DNA of 53,767 nt, taken from the NCBI GenBank assembly GCA_024697625.1, contig JAILFJ010000154.1, forward strand, positions 1 to 53,767, given 5' to 3'. Every line of letters begins with the position of its first letter. Positions within the stretch are counted from its first letter, which is position 1. The stretch is from Oscillospiraceae bacterium. Lineage in GTDB: Bacteria > Bacillota > Clostridia > Oscillospirales > Oscillospiraceae. Below, one piece after another: positions 33,556-43,974 of this stretch. The translations under genes and the position numbers were made by a program. The notes beneath the pieces are model-generated. The model did not search any database. It saw only the letters and a list, made by a program, of their open reading frames with translations, and was not told the DNA's origin.

Positions 33556-33626
33556 AAGTTCTGTCTGTGGGACAGGCATGTGCCGGTCAGACATGAAGAA
33601 TTTTTTTACTGGAGATGATTATCGAC

Positions 33627-37283
<3,657 letters not shown>

Positions 37284-37311
37284 TTCCTTCAGCATCCTAC
37301 AGCAACAAACG

Positions 37312-37344
37312 CAGGAGCCGTCAATATTGGCGGCTCCTGTTTTG
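37312..37344 (+). terminator. Terminator of PFOR
   Basis: A 9-bp perfect stem CAGGAGCCG/CGGCTCCTG (37312-37320 with 37331-37339) followed by TTTTG. Confidence 0.85.
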
Positions 37345-37364
37345 AAAAGAGGGACAGATCGCGT

Positions 37365-38837
37365 ATGACTGATGCGGCAGAGGCAAAGTACATCCGTATG
37401 ACGACCCAGCCGGTGGAGAAGCTGATTCTGAAGCTGGCGGTGCCGACGATCATCAGCATGCTGGTCACGGCGTTCTATAACCTGGCGGATACCTTCTTTA
37501 TCCGCCAGCTGGACAGTGACAGCATGGTGGCAGCTGTGGGTGTGGTCCTGCCGCTGATGAACATCATCCAGGCGATCGGCTTCTACCACGGACACGGCTC
37601 GGGCAACTACATCTCCAGGGCCTTCGGCCGGCAGGACCTGAAGGACGCGGAGAAGATGGCGGCGACCGGATTCTTCTGCGCTCTGTCCTTCGGCATCCTT
37701 CTGGCAGCGCTGGGCCTGTGCTTTCGCCGGAGCTTTGTGATGATCCTCGGGGCAAAGACCGAGGAGACGGTTGAAAACAGCATACGTTACATGCAGTACA
37801 TCCTGCTGGCGGCGCCGCTGATGATGGGCAGCATTGTCATGAACAACCAGCTGCGCTTCCAGGGGAATGCCTTCTTCTCGATGATCGGTCTGACCTCGGG
37901 CGCGGTCGTGAATCTGATTCTGGATCCGATCCTGATCTTCCGGAAAGGCCAGTCCGTCGGTATCGCCGGGCTGCACGCGGCCTTCGGTGCCGGCATGGGC
38001 GTGTCCGGGGCGGCGCTGGCCACGGCACTGAGCCAGTGCCTGAGCTTCGTGATTCTGGCCATCGGCCTTTCGAGGAGCGACAACGTCAAGATCCGGCTGA
38101 AGAACTTCTGCCCGAAGCCCTATTACCTGAAGGGGATCATGCAGGGCGGGCTTCCCTCACTGGCCAGACAGGGGATCGGCAGCCTTGCCACTGCCAGTCT
38201 GAACCATTCCATCGGCCTGTATCTGACGGGCGCCGCCATGATCGACGCAGCCCAAGCCGCCATGACCGGCGTCAACCGAATCATGATGCTGCTGGCCTCC
38301 GTGCTGATCGGCTTCGGACAGGGCTTCCAGCCGGTCTGCGGCTTCAACTACGGGGCAAAGCTCTACGACCGTGTGAAGAAGGCCTTCGGTTTCTGCGTGA
38401 AGCTGGCAACGGTCGTGCTGATCCTAATGGCGGCGGTATTCTTCGTGCTCGCCAGGCCGGTTACGAACCTGGTTGCCGGAGCGAGTCCGGAGGCAGCGCA
38501 GATCGCCGTTTTTGCCTTTCGGGCGCAGCTTGTAACACTGCCGCTGCTCGGCTGGATCATCCTGTGCAACATGATGCTCCAGAATATCGGGGCTACGGCG
38601 AAGGCGACGCTGCTCGCCCTGGCCAGACAGGGCCTGTCCTTTATCCCGATGATCCTGCTGCTGCCGAGCCTCATGCAGGGCCTTGGCCCGGGACCTCTGC
38701 TCGGGATCGAACTGGCGCAGCCTGCGGCGGACGTCATCAGCTTTGCGATCGCGATTCCGGTCGGCCTGAGCGAACTGAAAAAAATGAGGACAGAACTGCA
38801 GCAAAGCGGTCTGAAGAAACAGGAATCCGAACTATGA
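37365..38837 (+). CDS. MATE-family multidrug/metabolite exporter
   Basis: 490 residues, 12 helices in two six-helix halves. The first half begins LILKLAVPTIISMLVTAFYNLADTFF and has the GSGNYISRAFGRQD loop; the second begins GLPSLARQGIGSLATASLN and has GFGQGFQPVCGFNYGAK, the MATE repeat signatures. It exports cationic drugs or metabolites with Na+ or H+. Substrate unknown. AGAGGGA lies 9 nt before ATG. It follows the PFOR terminator by 20 nt and no separate promoter was found, so read-through or a weak promoter must drive it. The hydroxyacid dehydrogenase follows after 104 nt. Confidence 0.92.
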   Translation: MTDAAEAKYIRMTTQPVEKLILKLAVPTIISMLVTAFYNLADTFFIRQLDSDSMVAAVGVVLPLMNIIQAIGFYHGHGSGNYISRAFGRQDLKDAEKMAATGFFCALSFGILLAALGLCFRRSFVMILGAKTEETVENSIRYMQYILLAAPLMMGSIVMNNQLRFQGNAFFSMIGLTSGAVVNLILDPILIFRKGQSVGIAGLHAAFGAGMGVSGAALATALSQCLSFVILAIGLSRSDNVKIRLKNFCPKPYYLKGIMQGGLPSLARQGIGSLATASLNHSIGLYLTGAAMIDAAQAAMTGVNRIMMLLASVLIGFGQGFQPVCGFNYGAKLYDRVKKAFGFCVKLATVVLILMAAVFFVLARPVTNLVAGASPEAAQIAVFAFRAQLVTLPLLGWIILCNMMLQNIGATAKATLLALARQGLSFIPMILLLPSLMQGLGPGPLLGIELAQPAADVISFAIAIPVGLSELKKMRTELQQSGLKKQESEL

Positions 38838-38941
38838 AGAAGAAGCCCGGCTGCCCGGTGAAGGCGGGAAGACAGTCCGGATAAAGCCATGGAATCACCA
38901 TTACCACACAAAGAATATGACAGAGAGAGGAAAATAGAAAC

Positions 38942-39898
38942 ATGAAAAGCATTCTTGTGACCATCCCGGTAAACGAAAGCCATAAAGCAAGGCTCGAAGC
39001 TGTCGCAGGACCCAACCCGGTGATTTATGTCCCGGTGGGAGAAGTGACGGAAGAGCAGATCCGCTCGGCAAACGTCATCATCGGCAACGTCCCCGCAAAG
39101 CTGATCGGGGCATCCGAAAATCTGGAGCTGCTGCAGCTGGAATCGGCGGGCACGGACGCCTATATCGTGCCGGGCGTCCTGGCGAAGAAGACGGTCCTGT
39201 GCAACGCAACCGGGGCCTATAACCGCGCGGTCTCGGAGCATGCCATGGCGCTGACCATGATGCTGATCAAAAAGCTCTACCTGTACCGGGACTCTCAGAA
39301 CGAAAGCGTCTGGAGCGATCACGGGACGGTGAGCTCTCCGGTGGGCGCGACCGTGCTGGTCGTCGGGCTTGGAGACATCGGCATGCGGTATGCGAAGATG
39401 ATGAAGGCGATGGGGGCTTATGTCATCGGCGTCAAGCGCCGGGCTGGAGCCTGCCCGGAGGGCATCGACGAACTGGTTCAGACAGACGCCATCGACACGG
39501 TCCTCCCCCGGGCGGATATCGTCTTCTCCATCCTGCCGAATACGAAGGGTACCGTGCACTTCTATACGGAAGAGCGCTTCCGGCTGATGAAGGACAGCGC
39601 AGTCTTCATCAACTGCGGCCGCGGCAACGCTGTGGACGGAGAGGTCCTGCTCAGCGCGCTGCAGAGCGGCCAGATCGCCGCGGCGGCAGCCGACGTGACG
39701 GACCCGGAGCCGCTGCCGGCTGAGAGCCCCCTGTGGAGGCAGAAGAACATGGTCATCACACCGCACGTCGCCGGAGGCTTCCATCTGCCCCATACCTTCG
39801 AGTGCATCGTGGACATCGCCTGCGAGAACCTGGAGCACCACCTGAAGGGCGAGGATTACCGAAACGTGATTGACTTCGAGACCGGGTACAAGAAGTAA
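38942..39898 (+). CDS. D-2-hydroxyacid dehydrogenase
   Basis: 318 residues. It reduces 2-oxo acids to D-2-hydroxy acids, or the reverse. Seen: the cofactor loop VVGLGDIGMRY (140-150), and the catalytic trio Arg227 (NCGRGNAVDG), Glu256 (DPEPLPAESPLW) and His275 (ITPHVAGG). After the second beta strand the sequence reads GVKRR (163-167) in place of the Asp usual for NAD, which suggests NADP(H) as cofactor. The exact substrate (glyoxylate/hydroxypyruvate, phosphoglycerate or another) is not decided. GAGAGG precedes ATG. Possibly co-transcribed with the MATE gene. Confidence 0.9.
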   Translation: MKSILVTIPVNESHKARLEAVAGPNPVIYVPVGEVTEEQIRSANVIIGNVPAKLIGASENLELLQLESAGTDAYIVPGVLAKKTVLCNATGAYNRAVSEHAMALTMMLIKKLYLYRDSQNESVWSDHGTVSSPVGATVLVVGLGDIGMRYAKMMKAMGAYVIGVKRRAGACPEGIDELVQTDAIDTVLPRADIVFSILPNTKGTVHFYTEERFRLMKDSAVFINCGRGNAVDGEVLLSALQSGQIAAAAADVTDPEPLPAESPLWRQKNMVITPHVAGGFHLPHTFECIVDIACENLEHHLKGEDYRNVIDFETGYKK

Positions 39899-40009
39899 GC
39901 AATAAAGTAAGCGCTTTTGCGGTACGAAGCCGGCCGGCGGTGAGCCGGAGTATGCGATTTCGACGAAAGATAACGGAGTTGGGTTTCAAATCTTTATAGG
40001 ATACCACGA

Positions 40010-40057
40010 AACCGGTGCGGGGATGCGGATTGTGCTTGCAATTTCCCTGCACCGGTT
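40010..40057 (+). repeat. Long inverted repeat overlapping the pyrR promoter
   Basis: AACCGGTGC (40010-40018) pairs perfectly with GCACCGGTT (40049-40057), and GGGGA with TCCCT-side bases inside adds 5 more pairs including one G-U. The right arm covers the spacer of the pyrR promoter and the -35 lies in its loop side. It ends 1 nt before TATAAT. Confidence 0.6.
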
Positions 40058-40064
40058 GTATAAT
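40036..40064 (+). promoter_or_regulatory. Promoter of pyrR-uraA
   Basis: TTGCAA (40036-40041), 17-nt spacer, TATAAT (40059-40064). The predicted start near 40071 leaves a leader of about 150 nt. The rest of 39899-40221 holds no gene. Confidence 0.75.
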
Positions 40065-40079
40065 TCCGCACGAAAAGAA

Positions 40080-40190
40080 GATTTTTAAGCGCGGTACAGA
40101 GATACCGGCAAGATCGTCAGAATACAGGTGCGCCAGGCGCATCTGCGTTGGGCTGTGTGATCCTGCCGGAGACGGCGGGATTTTTCGTTT
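40080..40190 (+). ncRNA. PyrR-binding attenuator leader
   Basis: Three exclusive folds can be drawn. (1) Binding loop: upper stem CGGTA/TACCG (40092-40096 with 40103-40107) with hexaloop CAGAGA, matching the known PyrR loop pattern CNGNGA; a 5'-side TAA bulge; and a lower stem GATTTT/AAGATC (40080-40085 with 40110-40115). (2) Antiterminator: 40105-40115 pairs with 40159-40169 in 10 of 11 positions around a hairpin at 40125-40145. (3) Terminator: 40160-40168 with 40173-40181, then TTTTCGTTTTC. PyrR bound to UMP would hold fold 1, free the terminator and shut off pyrR-uraA. Confidence 0.85.
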
Positions 40191-40221
40191 TCAGCAGAGA
40201 TCTGCAAAGGAGTGAGGAAGC

Positions 40222-40764
40222 ATGCGGCAGAAGGCTCAGATCATGGACGGGAGCGCGATGAAGCGGGCACTGATGCGCATCTCTCATGAAATCGCGGAGA
40301 AGAACAAAGGCGTGGAAAACCTGGTCTTCATTGGGATCCGGCGCCGCGGCGAGCCGATCGCCGAGCGCGTACGGGACAATATCCTGGCCATTGAGGGTAC
40401 CGAAGTGCCCAGCGGCAGCATTGATATCCGATTCTATCGGGACGACCTGAGCCACGTGGCGGACAGTCCCGAGGTCAGAAAGACCTCCCTCCCGTTTGAT
40501 GTGAACGGCAGGGACGTTATTCTGTTTGACGACGTGCTGTATACGGGCCGGACAGCCAGGGCGGCCATCGAGGCGGTGTTCAGCTGCGGCCGGCCGAAGA
40601 CCATCCAGCTTGCCATCCTGATCGACCGTGGCCACCGCGAGCTCCCCATCCGGGCGGACTACGTGGGAAAGAACCTGCCGACCTCGCGGACGGAGCTGGT
40701 CGAGGTGAGAGTTCCGGAATATGACGGTGAGACCGGAGTGTTCCTGATGGAACAGGAAGGATAG
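40222..40764 (+). CDS. pyrR: Bifunctional pyrimidine regulator PyrR / uracil phosphoribosyltransferase
   Basis: 180 residues, normal length. RNA-binding attenuation protein that also makes UMP from uracil and PRPP. Seen: the type I PRTase core with the PRPP loop VILFDDVLYTGRTARAA (99-115), the FIGIRRRGEPIAERV segment, SIDIRFYRDDLSHV with the PyrR basic patch, and DRGHRELPIRADYVGKN near the end. AAAGGAG lies 9 nt before ATG. Its own leader carries a PyrR attenuator, so it is autoregulated. The uracil permease gene follows after 65 nt. Confidence 0.97.
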   Translation: MRQKAQIMDGSAMKRALMRISHEIAEKNKGVENLVFIGIRRRGEPIAERVRDNILAIEGTEVPSGSIDIRFYRDDLSHVADSPEVRKTSLPFDVNGRDVILFDDVLYTGRTARAAIEAVFSCGRPKTIQLAILIDRGHRELPIRADYVGKNLPTSRTELVEVRVPEYDGETGVFLMEQEG

Positions 40765-40767
40765 ATC

Positions 40768-40784
40768 ACGGCAGAGGCCGTTTT
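40768..40784 (+). terminator. Weak terminator-like hairpin between pyrR and uraA
   Basis: A 5-bp stem ACGGC/GCCGT (40768-40772 with 40777-40781) with an AGAG loop and TTTTCT after it. It is too short to stop most polymerases; it may lower uraA expression. Confidence 0.4.
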
Positions 40785-40829
40785 CTATAGAAGTATTTCA
40801 GGTATTCTTTGAAGAGAAGGAGAAAAATC

Positions 40830-42161
40830 ATGAATCTTGTCTACGGGATCAAGGATAAGCCGAGGTTTGGGCAGGTTGTCCTGTTCGCCCTGCAGCAGCT
40901 CCTGGCCATCATGGCCGCGACCATTGCGGTACCCGCCGTCGTCAACAGTGTGACCGGCTCCGCGATGAGCGCCTCGGCAGCCATGTTCGGCGCCGGTGTC
41001 GGCTCCATCGTCTATCTTCTGTTCACCAAAAGCAGCAGCCCCGTGTTCCTCGGCTCGTCTTTTGCCTTCCTTGGACCGATGTTCACCGCCTTTGGCGGCG
41101 CGGCCTCCATGGCGGTCGGTTATGCCGGCCTGATTATCGGTGCTGTGATGGCGGGCCTTGTGTACGTGATCCTCGCCGTTGTCGTCAAGGTCTCCGGGGT
41201 CAAGTGGATCGACAAACTGATGCCGCCGGTCATCATCGGACCCACGGTTGCCATCATCGGCCTTTCGCTTGCGGCCAACGCCATCGGCGATCTGGGCACC
41301 TCCAGCTCTGAGGGCGGCTCGGTCTACGTCTGCCTGATCTGCGGCCTGGTCACCCTGTTTGTGACAGTGCTGGTTTCCACCTACGGCAAGCGCATGATGA
41401 AGCTGATTCCCTTCATCATCGGGATCCTGGCCGGTTACTTCTGCGCCTCCATGTTTGCCCTGATCGGCAACAACACGGGCAATGCCTCCCTCGTCGTCAT
41501 AAACTACAAGGCACTGCACGAGGTCAGTACGATCTTCTCCCTGCCCGAGTTTACCTTCCTCAAGGGCGACTGGTCCGGCATCACGGCTGCGTACCTTCTG
41601 ACTGTCTTTGTGGCCTATGTGCCCGTAGCCTTTGTGGTCTTTGCCGAGCATCTGGCCGACCACAAGAACCTCAGCTCCATCGTCGGCGTAAACCTGCTGG
41701 AGAATCCGGGCCTCGACCGTACGCTGCTCGGTGACGGGATCGGCTCGATGTTCGGCGCTTTCTTCGGCGGCTGCCCCAACACCACCTACGGCGAGTCCAT
41801 CGCAACCGTCGCCATCACGCGCAACGCCTCCACGGTCTCCATCTGGGGTGCGGCTGTCGCCTGCATCCTCTTCTCGATGGTCACCCCGCTGGTCGCCTTC
41901 CTCGAGACCATCCCGAGCTGCGTCATGGGCGGCGTCTGCATCGCGCTCTACGGCTTCATCGCCGCCAGCGGCCTGAAGATGCTTCAGCCGGTGGACCTCA
42001 ACAAGAACCGCAATCTCTTTGTTGCCTCGGTGATCTTCATCGTCGGTGTCGGCGGCATGACCGTCACCTTCGGCGCGGTCGAGATCCGTACCGTCGCCTG
42101 CGCGCTGATCCTCGGCATCCTGACCAACATCATGCTCTCCAAAGAGAAGGACGAGGAGTGA
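40830..42161 (+). CDS. uraA: Uracil/xanthine permease (NCS2 family)
   Basis: 443 residues, about 14 helices. NCS2 marks: YGIKDKPRFGQVVLFALQQ at the start, GLIIGAVMAGLVYVI, KLMPPVIIGPTVAIIGLSLA, VFAEHLADHKNLSSIVG (the conserved E/H motif that binds base and proton), and FGGCPNTTYGESIATVAITR. It imports uracil with H+. The start at 40830 has AGAAGGAG at about 7 nt; an in-frame codon at 40809 has none. It is co-regulated with pyrR by the attenuator. A strong hairpin at 42232 ends the transcript. Confidence 0.95.
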   Translation: MNLVYGIKDKPRFGQVVLFALQQLLAIMAATIAVPAVVNSVTGSAMSASAAMFGAGVGSIVYLLFTKSSSPVFLGSSFAFLGPMFTAFGGAASMAVGYAGLIIGAVMAGLVYVILAVVVKVSGVKWIDKLMPPVIIGPTVAIIGLSLAANAIGDLGTSSSEGGSVYVCLICGLVTLFVTVLVSTYGKRMMKLIPFIIGILAGYFCASMFALIGNNTGNASLVVINYKALHEVSTIFSLPEFTFLKGDWSGITAAYLLTVFVAYVPVAFVVFAEHLADHKNLSSIVGVNLLENPGLDRTLLGDGIGSMFGAFFGGCPNTTYGESIATVAITRNASTVSIWGAAVACILFSMVTPLVAFLETIPSCVMGGVCIALYGFIAASGLKMLQPVDLNKNRNLFVASVIFIVGVGGMTVTFGAVEIRTVACALILGILTNIMLSKEKDEE

Positions 42162-42231
42162 ACCCGGCTGCGGTGTCACCGGAAAGATCATAACACATAA
42201 CAGACAGACTACTGAACAACAGACATAACTT

Positions 42232-42281
42232 AAAGAGCGCTGCTCCGCCAAGCTCATCCGGCGGGGAAGCGCTCTTTCTGA
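42232..42281. terminator. Terminator between convergent uraA and the gene at 42254
   Basis: A 10-bp outer stem AAAGAGCGCT/AGCGCTCTTT (42232-42241 with 42268-42277) and an inner CCGCC/GGCGG stem. It overlaps the last 8 codons of the minus-strand gene, so it mainly serves uraA. Confidence 0.8.
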
Positions 42282-42703
42282 AACTGCATGAGAGAACCGT
42301 TCTCGGTGACGGTCAGGATACCGTCTGCAAAAGAGAAGGCGGCGACCGTGTCGGAGGAGAAGAGAGACATCGCGGTCCCGTCCCAGACCAGGTCCTCGTT
42401 CAGGTCAAAGATCTGAAGCTTTGTCGTTCCGTCCGCAGAGAGGACCAGCGAAAGAGGGATCCCGAGCCTGTCGATCAGGGCCAGGTCTTCGTCGGAAATC
42501 TCAGCATCGGGGCTCTCGATGTGGATGAGCCGGTAGGTGCCGATAAAGTCCGGGACCGGCTCCTGTGCGGAGAAGAGGAGCAGGTCCATGTCGTTCGCCA
42601 GCCGCGGTGAGAAGGCGGGAGCCGGCCCGAAGAACAGGGCGAACAGAGCCAGCAGCACGGCCAGGAGCAGCATCAGATACAGAAACAATGTACGGCGGTT
42701 CAT
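42254..42703 (-). CDS. Signal-anchored small protein of unknown function
   Basis: 149 residues. One N-terminal membrane segment (about 6-27, LFLYLMLLLAVLLALFALFFG) with a basic start (MNRR), then an extracytoplasmic beta-rich domain of about 110 residues with a repeated pattern of short strands (IGTYRLIHIES, LSLVLSADGTTKLQIFDL, AFSFADGILTVTENG). The closing GILTVTENG strand recalls small lipid- or ligand-binding barrels, but no family is recognised. Its ATG overlaps the stop of the NAGPA-type gene by 4 nt, so the two are coupled. Confidence 0.78.
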   Translation of the reverse strand: MNRRTLFLYLMLLLAVLLALFALFFGPAPAFSPRLANDMDLLLFSAQEPVPDFIGTYRLIHIESPDAEISDEDLALIDRLGIPLSLVLSADGTTKLQIFDLNEDLVWDGTAMSLFSSDTVAAFSFADGILTVTENGSLMQFQKERFPAG

Positions 42704-43629
42704 CTGTCACCCTCCGCCGGCGGTACGGGAGAGCTCTCGTTTCCGCCGGGACCGAAGTCCTCAATATAGATCAGATCGGACAGCAGCTCCGGTTTCACAG
42801 GCCAGCCGATCTCACGGTCCCGGAACCAGATATGTGTGGAGGTGCCGCCGTCGAGGTTGTAGGCCCTGATACAGCCGCGCTCCTGAAAGAAGCGCGAGAG
42901 CTCCTCCAGCGTCACACCGGGCATCCCGTCAAAATAGCCGGCTACGGTCAGAATACAGTAATGACCGGGAGCATAGTAGCCGATACAGGTACGGGCGTGC
43001 CTCTCATTGATAAACTCGGGTACAATGGCCGAGAAGTCCTCAATGGCGGTACCGTCGCTCCGGAGGAGGGCCGGCCCGAAGGACCAGACCTGCCAGGCAT
43101 TCTCCAGCGCCCGCTCCAGCGCAGCATTGCTGCCGAGGCTGCTGTGAGGGAAGGTCTCCATGCTGCCGTCCTCATAGAGGACGCAGAGATCATAGCTGTT
43201 CACAAACTGGGCGATCCGTACGCCGTTGCGGACGACGGTTTTGCCGGAATACTCTCCGTAAAAATCTCCGTTCACGGCATAGGCGGCGCCGACATGCCGG
43301 CTCATGTCGGAGATCTCCGCAAGGCCGCCGAGACCGTCATCCGGGCTGTCCATGTAATAGGTCCTGAGCATATGGACGTCGGGCAGATAGATGTCCGCGA
43401 GAATATAGGCGCTGCCGAGCGCAGCGTCCGGCTGCCCGTGCCGTTCGAGGGTGACGACGGCGTTGGGCCCGACGTAGGCGGAATCGGTATAGACGGCCTC
43501 CGCGGCGGTAAGAGCGGCATACTGCGGGAACTGGGCCGGCCCGTAGTGGGCGCTGCCCTGGGCAAGTCCCCCAATCGCCGCCAGAAGCGCGAGGAGGCGG
43601 CGGAGGATATCGGTGACTTCTGTAATCAT
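42700..43629 (-). CDS. Phosphodiester glycosidase family protein (NAGPA/DUF2233-like), secreted
   Basis: 309 residues. An N-terminal hydrophobic segment (about 8-26) exports or anchors it. The NAGPA-type domain follows: AAYAVNGDFYGEYSGKTVVRNG (the conserved NGDF/Y loop), RHARTCIGYYAPGHYCILTVAG (the R-T-xx-G strand) and CIRAYNLDGGTSTHIWF (the N-L-D-G-G-x-S/T catalytic motif). By analogy with the human uncovering enzyme it should cleave a sugar-phosphodiester bond; in bacteria the natural substrate may be a wall glycopolymer. AGGAG lies 8 nt before ATG. Its promoter has a perfect TTGACA. Confidence 0.88.
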   Translation of the reverse strand: MITEVTDILRRLLALLAAIGGLAQGSAHYGPAQFPQYAALTAAEAVYTDSAYVGPNAVVTLERHGQPDAALGSAYILADIYLPDVHMLRTYYMDSPDDGLGGLAEISDMSRHVGAAYAVNGDFYGEYSGKTVVRNGVRIAQFVNSYDLCVLYEDGSMETFPHSSLGSNAALERALENAWQVWSFGPALLRSDGTAIEDFSAIVPEFINERHARTCIGYYAPGHYCILTVAGYFDGMPGVTLEELSRFFQERGCIRAYNLDGGTSTHIWFRDREIGWPVKPELLSDLIYIEDFGPGGNESSPVPPAEGDR

Positions 43630-43655
43630 GCGGAATCTCCTGAGAAAGATATCTT

Positions 43656-43684
43656 ATTATGCATCCGGGAGCCCGTTTTGTCAA
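43656..43684 (-). promoter_or_regulatory. Promoter of the NAGPA-type gene pair
   Basis: Minus strand: TTGACA (43679-43684), 17-nt spacer, CATAAT (43656-43661), 27 nt before the start codon. Confidence 0.8.
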
Positions 43685-43690
43685 TTGACT

Positions 43691-43740
43691 GCAGACGCGA
43701 ATCAAAGGGAGAGGTGCAGATGCGAATCAAAGGGAGAGGG
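43691..43740 (+). repeat. 25-bp tandem duplication in the glnS upstream region
   Basis: Two adjacent copies (43691-43715 and 43716-43740) identical at 23 of 25 positions, core GCGAATCAAAGGGAGAGG. Confidence 0.9.
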
Positions 43741-43818
43741 AAGGGACCGGACGGAAAAAGGAAGGTACCGTTCAGCCCCGGCAGAAAGAGAATACGTGGC
43801 CAGATGACGGAAAACGGC

Positions 43819-43857
43819 AGGAGAAAAAGCCGGCGGTGTAGGAGAAAAAGCCGGCGG
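43819..43857 (+). repeat. 18-bp direct repeat in the glnS upstream region
   Basis: AGGAGAAAAAGCCGGCGG at 43819-43836 and again at 43840-43857, period 21, both copies perfect. It ends 5 nt before the glnS -35. The rest of 43630-43974 holds only promoters and a leader. Confidence 0.9.
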
Positions 43858-43861
43858 ACTC

Positions 43862-43890
43862 TTGTAAAGAGAGCAAAAAACGTATATAAT
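43862..43890 (+). promoter_or_regulatory. Promoter of the glnS-uvrB-polA-rimI-tsaD-radC operon
   Basis: TTGTAA (43862-43867), 17-nt spacer, TATAAT (43885-43890), with a leader of about 78 nt. The leader is too short for a T-box. Confidence 0.8.
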
Positions 43891-43974
43891 AAACCACTCA
43901 TGTCCGACACAGCGGCACAGCGGCCGGGCATCAGAAGAACGACTACAGTCCATGCTACAGGAGGATCTGAGAAT

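Noticed and set aside
43891..43974. A possible T-box in the glnS leader
   Set aside because: Only about 78 nt separate the predicted start from the ATG; no AGAGA block, specifier or TGGNACC motif is visible.
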